The notes beneath the pieces are model-generated. The model did no database searches and had not been told where the DNA came from. It saw only the letters and a list, made by a program, of their open reading frames with translations. The translations under genes and the position numbers were made by a program. 64,000 bases of DNA from Astropecten irregularis (taxonomy: Eukaryota > Echinodermata > Asteroidea > Paxillosida > Astropectinidae): contig OZ020262.1 in assembly GCA_963971285.1 (NCBI GenBank), forward strand, positions 5,365,036 to 5,429,035, in the 5' to 3' direction. Shown piece after piece: positions 45,502 to 56,814 of the stretch. Numbering within the stretch: position 1 is the stretch's first letter; every line of letters starts with the position of its first letter.

Positions 45502-45908
45502 TAAACAAGGTGTCCCCCCCAAAACGCAACACTTTGTGTCGAGAACTATTATATAAAAATTGGATTGTTTATCACTTCAAGATTCAGATTGAGATACAGC
45601 TATGTCTTGGCTATCACCATGTAAAAGTCGAGCAAAATTGGACTGAAATTGAGGGGAAAAACTAAGACTGAATTACCCAACCTCAAAACCCGATTTTCAC
45701 CATTCTTTCAATACACATTATATGTGTATTAACCAATTATTTTCGCCAATTGCAGCCTGATTTTTGCTTAAATTCTACATGGTGATAGCCAAGACATGGT
45801 TGTATCATAATCTGAATCTTGAAGTGATAAACAGTTTAATTTAAACATAATGGTTCCTGACAAAATGTTGCGCTTCTTGGGGGGGGGGGGGGGGGGGGCA
45901 CGCTGTAT
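45502..45908. repeat. Tc1/mariner-like MITE, copy 2, with G tract
   Basis: Shares aacactttgtgtcgagaact and cttggctatcaccatgtaa with copy 1. The right end has a run of about 20 G before cacgctgtata, where copy 1 has a short T run. Confidence 0.65.
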
Positions 45909-46651
45909 AACACTCAAGTTCGACACTCAGATCTCATCGTTTTTTCCTTTTATATATCACAGACGTCACAATTATCATGGGCACGACTTGCACTCTAACG
46001 CCACAGGAGGAAATCAGCTGCCGAACGAGATGCAGAGTGACTCTATTGCCAAAAAAGGTTTGCCGTTTAACTTTAACGACCTGTAACAGCAATTCTGAGC
46101 AAAACCAATCACCATTTAACCCAATAGTTATCAACATTTTACCAGCCCTGCACCACCATTAGCAATTCCCCCATTGTGTGTCCCATCGTAATGCCTCATT
46201 TTAGTTTTCCGGAGTCAAGGTTTTTTGACATGTTGAAATCCTGATTGGTGTTTTGAAACCAAATGATAAAAAGTGCTCAAGTCAATTGAACTGTAGGGCT
46301 AATCATACAGGAGCTATACTTATAAGCAGAAGAATTAGGCCTTCTAATAATCATAAAGGCCCCTTTTACAAAAGCAAACTTATAATCCAAATTGTTGCTT
46401 TAGACCACCAGCGCACCCAGGATTTTGTCTTGGGGGGGGGGGGGGGGTCCTCCAAGAAAACTCTTCTCCCTCAAATCAACGAGGCAGAACAAAAGGTCAA
46501 CAAACATTTTGTGACTCCCACCCTCCTCCTCCCCCTTTCCCTCCCTCCCCCATTTTCAGGGACCCTCGGGGGGGGGGGGCCTTGCTGTGCACCACAGCAA
46601 CGTGATATTTTAGCAAATGTATCAATTTTTTTGTTTTAGTTGTTAACATTT

Positions 46652-46821
46652 ATTTCGGTCTTTGTTTTACTAATTTCTGGATAAATACACCATTTCAGGT
46701 TGAAATATGTTAACGATATGTTTCTACCAGCACCATCTCCATACCCTGTAAGTTATACGTAAATCTGTGAACATTTCTGTTTGGTTATATGTTAACCAAT
46801 CATGTACTCTACCTTTAAAGT
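46652..46821. repeat. TTAA-flanked MITE, left half lost
   Basis: Holds gttttactaatttctggata, tttctaccagcaccatctcc and the right end ACTCTACCTTTAAAG. Confidence 0.6.
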
Positions 46822-46867
46822 TCTGTGCTTACTCTTTGACCACGACGGTAAACTGGCCAAGTGCGTC

Positions 46868-47082
46868 CAGGGGCCAATTTCATAGAGCTACTAATTAAGC
46901 ACTAAAATTTGCTTAAGCACCAAAACCCTTAGTCAATAAAATCAGTATGCCAGCCAAAACTCCTTATGAATGTTATGCTCAGCAAACAATGGCCGAATAA
47001 AAGTCAAAAGCAGTAAACATCACTTGGAAATTTTGTTTTAGCAAATTTTTGTGCTTAAACAGCTCTATTAAATTGGCCCCAG
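46868..47082. repeat. MITE with GGGGCCAATTTCAT ends, copy 3
   Basis: Left caggggccaatttcatagag and right ctctattaaattggccccag are inverted repeats, with cttaagcac/gtgcttaa motifs inside. Confidence 0.75.
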
Positions 47083-47397
47083 TTCTTACTCTGCGCATCT
47101 TCCACCAACGTTATAAAAATAATTTTCAGTGATTTATCGTGCTTTTCGGCGTAAATATCCTTGCTTTTGAAAACGGGGCTAACGAATGATTGTGTGTCCA
47201 CGATCCACCAATTAGGTGCACAGACACGTAAATCAGAGCGACGTGGCGGAGATGAGTTGTATATGATATAGCTTGCCAATGGTTTATGGAACCTGTTGCG
47301 ATGAAATAATATAGGACAGTTCCTCAGGTTATCGCATGCGTGGATATAGCTTGACAGAATGTTGTGTGCGAATGAGCAGACGGGTTAATGACACCAT

Positions 47398-47580
47398 GGA
47401 GGATGACACTCTACGGCCTACATTTTAGAAGTGATGTATCTAAAACATAAATCGTAAAGATTTGCAAAATTATTGTAGGAAGAAGGTCTTTTATTCCTCC
47501 ATGATACAGGATGACACTCAACGACCTACATTTTAGAAGTGATGTATCGAAAACATGAATCGTGAAGATTTCCGAAATCA
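47398..47580. repeat. Two-unit tandem duplication
   Basis: ggatgacactctacggccta through cgtaaagattt is repeated about 110 bp further on, with few differences (47507 onward). Confidence 0.65.
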
Positions 47581-47756
47581 AGCACAGGCCACGTAGCTTG
47601 ATCAGGCGCCGTTTTTCATTTTTTTTCCATTTCCTTCTTCATTTTCTCTGTTTCATTTCTACATTTTGTGATTTGTGATATCTTGCCCATGTAAAGTGAG
47701 AACAGAAGATAATGATAAGCTTTCATATAATAATTTAGTCACAAATATTCAGATTA

Positions 47757-48040
47757 ATGTGGATCGGTTTGCGGAAACACCATGTAAGAATCGTTCGTAC
47801 TTTCGCACTTCTATTTCGTTCGCACTTCTCGTAAGGTCTCAACGTTTCGACCAGCCAGCTCTAGTCATCATCAGGAAACCTTTCGCACTTCTATTTCGTT
47901 CGCACTTCTCGTAAGGTCTCAACGTTTCGACTAGCCTGCTCTAGTCATCATCAGGAGACCTTTCGCACTTCTATTTCGTTCGCACTTCTCGTAAGGTCTC
48001 AACGTTTCGACCAGCCTGCTCTAGTCATCATCAGGAGACC
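47757..48040 (-). ncRNA. Tandem array of three hammerhead-like ribozymes, 80-bp period
   Basis: Three minus-strand motifs lie at 47835-47880, 47915-47960 and 47995-48040. Each reads CTGATGA-T-GACTAG-loop-CTAGTC (or CTGGTC)-GAAACGTT-GAGACC. In the second and third, stem I is a perfect 6-bp GGTCTC/GAGACC. In the first it is GGTTTC with one mismatch. Stem III is the self-complementary AACGTT, as in the dimer-type minimal hammerheads of Penelope-like elements. The extra base after CUGAUGA is non-canonical. Between motifs the unit carries tcgttcgcacttctcg, also found singly at 31196 and 42900. Confidence 0.7.
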
Positions 48041-48536
48041 AGAGATAATTAATTGCAGTAAAGCCAAAAGCTAACACATTTCTAGAGTGAAGTATGCATT
48101 ATGAAGTGTTTCTATATATCAAACATTTCTGACGTTTAAACTCTCAGGATTTAGTTTGTTCGTTTGTTTTGGTACTGTTTTTCACCAAAAACCCTCTAAA
48201 TGCACCTCCTTGAGATGTAAACTATTTGGTTTTCTTTAAAAAAAAACAAGTATAGCATTTCAAATATTTCAGATATTTTAACACGAGGTAATGCCTATTC
48301 GCCGCTATAATACGATAACCCTGAAGTTATCACGCCTATTAGAATCTGTCTTAAAAATACCCACTACTGCTTTCAGATCCTACAAATCTTGTATCCGGAT
48401 TTGTCCCTTTAAACCTTTAAGCCCGTTGGATTTGTTAGTACAAATTGTATTTGTATTTGATTATTATTTTGTTATTAAGTTTTCTTGCGCGAGTGGTGTT
48501 CTGTGTTAAGTTGTATATACAAAATTTCGCTCCATC

Positions 48537-48689
48537 CGGGGCCAATTTCAAGAAGCACTAAGATGGATTTTAAGTTTGAATCCATCTTAATTGCTAAGCA
48601 TAAGTGTGATGCCACAATACAAATCAAATATGGTGATACTGACAACTTATCTTAAGATGAATCTTAATGCTTTGTGAAATCCAGCCCAG
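48537..48689. repeat. MITE with AAGCACTAAG ends, copy 2
   Basis: Left ggggccaatttcaagaagca and right aatgctttgtgaaatccagc are imperfect inverted repeats, with atcttaagat-type motifs. Same family as 15226. Confidence 0.7.
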
Positions 48690-48968
48690 GATATTTCTGA
48701 CTCATATTGCCTTCAGCTCTGTGTCATGCCAAAGAAAAATGGCCGGGCAACCTTGAGGGGCTATGGAGGCATCTCAAAGAAACCATGGTAACGGGGGATT
48801 AGTCACGTAGGCCTTGCTTGCCTCCACTCTGAAACTTAGAGGATGAACACTTGGGTTAACCTCGTACCCATAAGATTAAATTTTGTTCAAGTAGCACGTG
48901 CATACGAAACTGGCTAAATTCCAGTCGACTTTGAAGTTTGTCAATTCGCACATTTTTGCCAAAACAGC

Positions 48969-49341
48969 TTTAAAGGTAATATCATACTTTGGTTTTTGTC
49001 AAAGAAATGCAGATTCATGGGCAAAAATATCAAGGAAGATGCAATAACAGTCATCTGTGAAATTTCCAGGCCCATACTGTGCCTACCTTTTGAGAAAATA
49101 GTGAAAAGGGCCAATAGTATTTTTAAAGTCTTTTCACCGTTATGTTTTATCTTTAAAAGATCTTAATTGGTTTTTTTGATCACTGGTTTGACTCTTTTCT
49201 GGATAACCTAAAGCATTTCAGACAGAAAAATGTTAACGGTATATGTTTCTATCATCACCATCTTTATACCCTGTAAGTTATAGGTAAATCTATGAAGATT
49301 TGTTTCGGTATGGAACAAAATTATGATACTATACCTTTAAA
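48969..49341. repeat. TTAA-flanked MITE, full length
   Basis: About 373 bp from TTTAAAGGTAATATCATACT to TTATGATACTATACCTTTAA. The interior matches 7032. Confidence 0.75.
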
Positions 49342-51465
49342 ACGTCATTGTACTCTGGCATGCATGCCGTGCGTGCATGTTGGGATACATTGGAATTTCT
49401 CTCCACACGGCAGCAATGATGAATCGAAACTTCCTTTTCTAATTACCAGGGGACATTAATTGACTGAATGTGGAGAGAAGTTGTTGATTGGATTGAACTT
49501 AAAGGGATAATATAGCAATAAAATAACTCGAGGTTGTGTCTATCGAGAACAGAATACAATCGGTGTTTTCCGGTTTTTGATATACAACAAATCTTCCTAA
49601 CAATCGTAACATTATACACACTAAGACATGATTAAGAATTTTTTGAAGAGTGCACCTTTAATCTTAAGTCACGTGACTTGGTCATGTTTGTGAATCGTGA
49701 TCATAGGTCTTGAAGATAAAATGAGGAGCTACTTTGTGTTTGACCAGAAGTAGTGGTCAGAGAGGTCAAGCAATGTGTCACAAATGAAAGACCTTGCCTA
49801 ACATTGTCTATTGGTGAAAGAATCATGATCATAGCTCTTACCACTTTAAAATGAGGAGCTACTTTCCGTGTAAACACGGGAAAGCCAATAATATTGGAAC
49901 CCATAAAGCGGAAATTCTAGACAAATATATTCAAATGCGCTGTACAAAATAGATTTAATATAATTGGGGGAATTTAGCAGCTATTAACTTAAAAACAATA
50001 AGACAAGCTACATATCCAAGCCAAACATGAAAATTAAAAACTCTAAAAATTAATAACATCGAGGGTATAGCCTAGATAATCGAAATGACAATTTAATATT
50101 AGTAAAACTCACAGTTTAAATGAAGCTTTAAAAATGATGTGTTTGAGCCGTGTCTTGAAACATTAATACTATCTGTAGTACTCACGTGAACTGGCAGGTT
50201 GTTTCACAAAGTAGGGGTAGCGTATTGAAAAGCCCGATCACTATAGCTAAGGAGGTCCTATATTAATATTATGCGTGGTTGAATATATAACAGTAACATG
50301 CATAATATCGAAGTATACACGAATATCCACATATTTTACATGGGACTTGTCAAATGGAACGTTTAAATTGTTGATTTGAGGCTTTGCATGGTGACAATTA
50401 GTATGTGGATCGGTTTGCGGTAACACCATGTAATTAACATCGTTCGTACTTTCGCACTTCTATATCGTTCGCACTTCTCGTGTTTACCTGCACCCCCCCC
50501 CCCTCCATCGTTCAAAAAATCAAAAGACACTGTATTTCTCGAGGAACGCTTTTGAAGAAACTTAAGCAATCCAGTGTAGGCCAATGAATCTCATCGGTGA
50601 AAAAAGACGAAGAAAGAAAAGCAAAATTGACAATCGATTGTGTCGATTTTATCTCTTCGCTTGCGATTTTGTTTCCTTTTCTACCTCTCTCTCTTTCAAC
50701 AGAAAAAACGCAGCCCTTCCTTAGTCTGTCAAAAAATGAAGCTGCAATCCGTAGGGAGTGAATGCACTTCCTGGCAAAGCCATCACGATCGTCTGCGCTC
50801 ACAAGAGCAACAAATCTCGGCAAAAGACGAAGAAAAAAACAGGCAAAAACTCGAAAACATCCCTGACGCCTAAACCTGTTTTCATCTCGATCCGGAGGGA
50901 CAGTAAACTTGCCCGTAGTCAGTGGCATTTCGCGGTATGTTCTTGAATTAAATTTTGGCTTCTTTCACAATTCGGGCTGGACACGAGACTCGAATGCGTC
51001 ATTCAAAGTAGACTTGGCCCAGTCGTTTGTCTTTTTCGGGGCACCTTATTATTTTGACGAGATACAGTATCAGCTCATTCAAATATAGTTGCAGAATGCA
51101 AGCCAGCAGTAATTTTCCCCGCCAAATTTTTATTTTTGTTCTGTCAGATCTGTATGGTCCAACTGAAAAATGAAATATTTATTTCAGATAATATTAAACA
51201 ATTACCTTGGGATTCATATATCATTGGATCTGGCAACCAAATGAAAGCAGTATTATGTGAACCTGTTGTTAACAAAAAGGAAGATTTGATATAAATGTTG
51301 AACGATTTTAAAAGGTATGGGTGTAGAAGTGGTTTTGAGAACTGAACAACGATGTTGATGCAGTTTTCTCAGGCTTGTTTCATGAAACGCATTTGTTTAG
51401 GTTCAAAACTCAATAACTAGAATAAATCCTCATTAAAAAAAGCAGTAAAAATTGTACAGTAAAAA
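49342..51465. other. No gene; PLE-type repeat fragment
   Basis: At 50380-50485 the flank of the hammerhead repeat (gtggatcggtttgcggtaac) occurs, but the ribozyme motif is deleted. A 138-codon minus-strand frame (50512-50928) matches no known family. A possible small TTAA-type element lies at about 49499-49660. Confidence 0.35.
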
Positions 51466-51730
51466 TGATAACCGAGGATGGGACCTTAGGGAGACTTTCC
51501 CATAGGGTCGTGCACACGACTTTACTTAACTTTTTCTAAACATCCTCCAAACCAATGAACTTGAAATTGACATATGGTCATATTGAGAGCATTCTCTGTC
51601 TTCTATTCAAATATGGACGGCAAAAATATGTCTTTAAAGGGTAGGTGATCGATACCTTAGGGAAACATAAACATTTCTCCCTAACTTCCGACGGCTCCCA
51701 AAATGTTCACTTTCAGACGCTATCTACCTT
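51466..51730. repeat. Inverted-copy repeat with gggagacttt ends, copy 1
   Basis: ttagggagactttcccatag, catcctccaaaccaatgaac and gagagcattctctgtcttct recur in opposite orientation at 54850-55125. It may be a small transposon with tagggagac ends. Confidence 0.65.
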
Positions 51731-51844
51731 CCCTATAATACCCTTCATGCATTTGTAAAAATAATAGCAATAGATATATTTCAGACAAAAATTAAATACA
51801 AAACAAAATCAAGATCAAAACCATGACCAATGACGATGTGTACC

Positions 51845-52075
51845 CAGAGATGTAATGACTCGAGTCAAAGATTCGACTCGAGTCGGACTCGAGTCACATT
51901 TTTAGCGACTCAACTCGAGTCCCGAAGGCTAAATTACTCGACTCGAGTCGAGTCATTGCGAGCAAATGACTCGATTTGAGTCAACTCTTCAATGAATCGA
52001 CTCAGACTCGAGTCACTTCATTAAAATGACTCGACTCGACCCGAGTAACAAAAACAGTGACTCGTTACAACCCTG
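51845..52075. mobile_element. hAT-like MITE made of ACTCGAGT repeats
   Basis: Ends cagagatgtaa and ttacaaccctg are inverted repeats. They are flanked by tgtgtacc (51837-51844) and cgtgtacc (52076-52083), an 8-bp target duplication with one mismatch (or a perfect gtgtaccc if the ends shift by one base). The interior is almost all palindromic gactcgagtc units. Confidence 0.8.
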
Positions 52076-52084
52076 CGTGTACCC

Positions 52085-52844
52085 ATGCAGGCCTACCTAT
52101 GGCGTGAAAGGTTTCTAATTATACACAAACGCCTGTAACAAGTCTAGTATACACTGCACCAAAGTAACACATAACCCTCGTTCCCAGGAGCTCGATCTCA
52201 AGCACCTGCAGGCGTTGAATCCTAATGGGTTTCTCTCTCGTCCTTGTCAACAGCGAAGTGTTTTGTCTCGCTGATACATGACCAAAAAACACCGTCCGGA
52301 AATACTGTAATTACTTGCCGCCGGTTTGGCCATTTTTGATCAATATTGCTTTTACTCAGGGAAACAGAGGTGGCCAGGATTGTGTCCCGCTAGCTATAAA
52401 AAAGGGTGAAAAATGAACTGTTGAATATTGGAGCATCAATCGCTGTTAGAGATCTAATATGCAATCCTTGTTTGGCATCTTAATGGGGCATAAAAGTGCG
52501 GCGTGCGGTAAAATCCCAAATGTTACATTCATTTTAAAGGTGAATATGTGAACAGGTATACGTCAGTGAGAACATCTTTTTATTGTGATGTTGTCTTATA
52601 CGGGGTGTATCGGGGACAGTAGTCATTTCTATCACTCTTTGTCCATCACAGAAAAAAGACATTAATTTTGGTAATATTCCCACCAGTCACTTCTCTTTAT
52701 TGTAAGATTTCCTTTATTGCAAATAATTGCATGTTTTCGAATGACTCGTGCTAAGTTTATAAGTTTGTGTATAATTATTTATCAACACAAGTAATAAACT
52801 GCTGCAAACTGCACTCATCAACCAAAATGACCTGAAATATATCA
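52085..52844. other. No gene seen
   Basis: AT-rich sequence, nothing recognised. Confidence 0.3.
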
Positions 52845-53035
52845 AATGCTTGGAGTAAGGAGGGCCTGACGCGTTTTGATCCTAGCAGGATCTTTCTCAA
52901 AGGCTAAATGACAAGAGGACAAGAACATGCATGTGTTTCTTTTACTTGCATGGTCTTGTCCCCTTGTCATTTAACTTTTGAGAAAGATCTTGCTAGGATT
53001 AAAACGTGTGACCCTTCTAACTTCAAGCATATAAT
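52845..53035. repeat. Inverted pair of PLE hammerhead-like fragments
   Basis: Left arm (antisense): gcttggagtaaggagggcct through gatcctagcaggatc. Right arm (sense): gagaaagatcttgctaggat through acttcaagc. Arms of about 85 bp meet at acaagaacatgcatg. Confidence 0.6.
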
Positions 53036-54386
53036 TATTTATGTTACATTACATAAATTGTGGGTAACCTATATGATTTAACACAAAGCATAACATTGAT
53101 ATTGTAAATGCAAAGTAATAGAAATTACTTTTTATTTATCAAATTCAAAGAATCATGTCAATTACACAACAAAACGGGTAGTCCAGTGAAGTGATTTAAA
53201 AGTAATCTTTCATTTGCTGTCATCCTCATTTTCTATCTCTCGACTTTATGAGTAATCCGTTTTCACAAACACTTCTACTAAATCTTTGTGATGAGTTGTC
53301 AGCAGGCTTAGGCCAGAACTGGGCGCAACAACATCCATTAATTTTAACCGCTTAAATTCAGTCATTCGAACGCAAGTAGACTAAAAGAAGCACAAATCCC
53401 AGCTATGGCCGACGTAATCCGACCAGCTTAAAGTTGAATTACACGATTGGAAGTGTCTGTACCTAATGGTAATAAATTTCCATTAAAGGTATTATTGTTC
53501 AAGAAAAGCACTTAAACTCTTAATTCCGCTGTTGCATTTCCCCATTTTAATCACTCTTCACGTCGGACAAAAACACATCTTTAACCAGCGCAAAGCTTAG
53601 CTAAGGTCAGCAAACGTTTCACTTTCAAATGCGATCATTCTTACATTAACTTGTGACATGAAAAATGAAGTGTGCGCGTATGTACTCTAATGATACGAGC
53701 ACCATCTTCATACCATGAAAGTTATACGTAAATCTGTGAAAATTTTTGTTTGGGTATGTTAATACCAATTCTGTACTATACCTTTAAGACAACGAGACGT
53801 TTTGGGGAAACAGTTCGTACTCAAAAATACCGAAGCTAAACATCCCATCCAGACTATTTACCCCAGGGGGCGTTCAAGATGGACAGGCGCTGGGAACGTT
53901 ATAATCAAGCAGCAGCAACCTCGTTCCCTGACCTATTTATTCTGACTGATACATGATCCTCCTTACCTCGATGCGTTATTCATGTCAAGATCGTAAAAAA
54001 AAAACGGCTGAGAAGATAACACAAGGTTGAATGACAAACTCGAGGGGTTTTGGTTCTTGTGCAGAGTGCCTCATCTAACTTTCACCTCCTTGGTAACAGT
54101 AGACGTCAGTCGAGTCGGTCTTTTGCATCATTATGCCCGTTGGATGATATGAACCGTTTTCCCTCCTACCTATTTCGTTTGCTCGTTGTAAAGTAATCTG
54201 CATTTGCAAAACTGGAAAGGGTTGTCGGCTGTGATGTATTTCTCAAGTTAAGTGTTTCAGGCTCAACCCCCTGGCTTACACTGTCAGAATGATTGGTACA
54301 TGTATACATAATGAAGTCTCTAAAGGCAGCGCTTTTAAGGTGCAAGCTCTATTTTCCCGCGCACGTTTTGGCCAAACCTCAGCTAA
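53036..54386. other. No gene; one MITE fragment
   Basis: A right-end fragment of the TTAA-flanked family lies at 53696-53789 (caccatcttcataccatgaa to ctatacctttaag). Nothing else is recognised. Confidence 0.4.
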
Positions 54387-54651
54387 GCGTTTACGAAATG
54401 GAGGCTCAGGCTCCGTCTCATCAGGCTCCGGCTCCATTTCATGAATCCATTATGAAATAACGGGTATCAAAATAGAGGCTTTTGACTGCGGTTCAGAAGT
54501 AGATTCTCTGGTTTGAAAAGGAAAGCAGAGCTTCAGCTTCAATGAAAAACCACAATCTTATATATTTTCAGCATATGGATGTCACTGAGCTGGCCGGCTT
54601 GAGCCTGAGCCTGAGCCTCAGCCTGAGCCTCAGCCGCCGTTTCGTAAACCC
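54387..54651. repeat. MITE with GGCTCC/GAGCCT arrays, copy 2
   Basis: Left gtttacgaaatggaggctca and right cgccgtttcgtaaac are inverted ends. Next to them lie ggctcagg/ggctccgg repeats on the left and cctgagcctgag repeats on the right. The middle matches 11032-11285. Confidence 0.7.
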
Positions 54652-54849
54652 CCTATGACAGCGATGTGAACAGGTTGCACATAGTCATGATTGATTATCA
54701 CAAACGTTCAAATCTGTAAGCCTAAATCAAAATTTGTCACTGTTCCCATCTTGAGTCTTGGCACATGTATTCGGGATTACAGGTCTGAACCTCCTACTCC
54801 TGAGTTGTCTCTTATTTTTAGAATAAAGAATATTCATAAATTGCATAAT

Positions 54850-55125
54850 TATTAGGGAGACACTTTAGCGTCTAAAAGTGAACATTTGTGAGACATCTGC
54901 AAATAGGGAGACTTTTCGATGTCTCCCTATTATACCAGCTACCTTTTAAAGACATGTTTCTTACTGTCCATATTATAATAGAAGACAGAGAATGCTCTCA
55001 ATATGAACATACATATGTCAATTTCAAGTTCATTGGTTTGGAGGATGTGTACAAATTGGTAAGTAAAGTTTGTACAGGACCCAATGAGAAAGTCTCCCTA
55101 ATGACCCATTCCCGGTAATTATGAT
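54850..55125. repeat. Inverted-copy repeat with gggagac ends, copy 2
   Basis: Begins tagggagacactttagcgtc and ends agtctccctaatgaccc. The central part is complementary to 51466-51730. Confidence 0.65.
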
Positions 55126-55375
55126 ACAACAGTCTTGTCGTACAGCTGTTATAAGTCCAGCAGCCGATTTCACAAAGCGCTACGACGCCTCGTAGCTGTA
55201 GTTGCGACGCGTGACACGTCGCAAGTCAAGACGCGTCTTAAATACCATTTCACCAAACATACGACGCGTCGCGCCACGTTGATCACGTCGCAAGCACCTT
55301 GACAACGGGCACTTTCACGTCGTATGTTAAGACGTGTGTGCGAGTCGTCTTAACTATATTACTGCTGTGTTAAGA

Positions 55376-55386
55376 ATGGCGCTTAT
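55376..55386 (+). other. Separated original start of the transposase exon 1
   Basis: ATGGCGCTTAT is continued in frame at 56812 (cttat, then gctactagca) after removal of the insertion and one cttat. It therefore looks like the original start codon plus the first codons. The insertion now separates it from the rest of the gene. Confidence 0.65.
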
Positions 55387-56811
55387 CACGCGCGGATCCA
55401 GGGGTGGGCCGCGGGGGCACGTGCCCCCCGGTCAAATTTGACGAGGAAATAAATTGTGCCCCCGGTAAAATTTTACGAAATAAAAAATAAAAGGAGAAAG
55501 AAGGAGCAGAAAATCATCATTCTTCAGTTCATTCTGTCGGCCACACAAAGAAAAGCTGACAACAGGCAAATGTCTCGGCTCGCCTTTTTGCCAGTGCGCA
55601 CGGTAACAAAAACTCATTTTCACTGTACACAGACGTGGTGGATTTAACACAAGCACGCGTACGGTACGGATGGGCGGCACAGTCCGATCCTCCCTATCTT
55701 GTCTATCACTTTATAAGCAGTGATCCCAACAATTAGGGGCCTCGGCCTACTTGTATTTTCCTTCCTCTAGTCCATGATAACGCTTAGTAACTAACAATCA
55801 CTTAAAAACTCCACTAAATAAATGGACACTGTTCTTACTAACTTTTGAAAGGAAGTCCGGCCGAGACTTCGTTCTGGACGACCGTGACTGCGATTTCAGT
55901 GTCATGCACAAAAAGGAACATGTCTCGTCGTTGTCTGGATTTCATTTAGATTTTCGTGGAAATTCTATGTTTATTGAAAAGCAGTTCATTTGAAATGAAA
56001 CATTTTCAAAGTGTCGATTACACAGCTTTGTACGGAAGCCCATTAGTGCCAGATGAATATATTTATTTGACATCGGGTGTGAATACTATCACATTTCGCG
56101 GTTGCGTAAAAACATTTCTTGCCTGGGGTGTGAATGTTTTTTGTAGCGGCCGCCAGATAACTGGTACAAAAAAATTGGCCGTGTTTCTTCAAAACGGGTG
56201 CAACTCATGGCTTTATAATATATTTGTTTCATATTTCTTAATATTGTTCAAAGAAATTTTATGGCGGAATGATTATTTCCTTTTGATCCTTCGTCTAAAT
56301 GAAAACTGTATGAAAACAAATTTGCAATCCCAAAATATAAAAATACTTTGGTTAAATGTCTCTAAAATCCTAAATTAAAAATGAAAAGAAAAAATTCCAC
56401 CCTATTTTCATGGCACAAAAAAAGCCCAGAAATACTCTAGAATTCATCAGAGAACATCTAATATCCACAAAATTTTCCGGGGCCCTTAAGCGGGCCCCGC
56501 ACCCCACGCCGTGGCTTCGCAATGTTTTTCTTTTTAAACATCCCCTTGGAAAAATCCTGCGTACGCCACTGCCCCCCTTTATGACACGCATAATAAATAT
56601 TATGTCATGACAGTTATTAGTGCTTCAAAGCTAGAATATATCGTCAAACCACAACCGATAGGATACCACTGCAATTTTTTTACAAAACATGTATGTGTAG
56701 GCCTACATTTTGATCTTCGTATACATGTACCATAGAGCTAGGGAAAATTGACATTCAGAGGTTTCACTTTGAGTGTGCCCCCCGTCTTGAAAAATCCTGG
56801 ATCCGCCCCTG
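55387..56811. mobile_element. 1.4-kb hAT-like insertion in the transposase gene
   Basis: Ends cacgcgcggatccagg and, as complement, caggggcggatccagg are inverted repeats. They are flanked by a perfect 5-bp duplication, cttat (55382-55386 and 56812-56816). No transposase frame is seen. A 140-codon frame at 55956-56378 matches nothing known. Near 56570 a second end-like motif (aaaatcctgcgtacgccact) suggests a further nested element. Confidence 0.75.
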
Positions 56812-56814
56812 CTT

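Noticed and set aside
47835..48040. CRISPR-like array (three repeats)
   Set aside because: The whole 80-bp unit is repeated with no variable spacers, and the host is an animal.
50512..50928. 138-codon minus-strand frame
   Set aside because: Phe/Ser/Arg-rich with no known domain, and another frame on the plus strand overlaps it.
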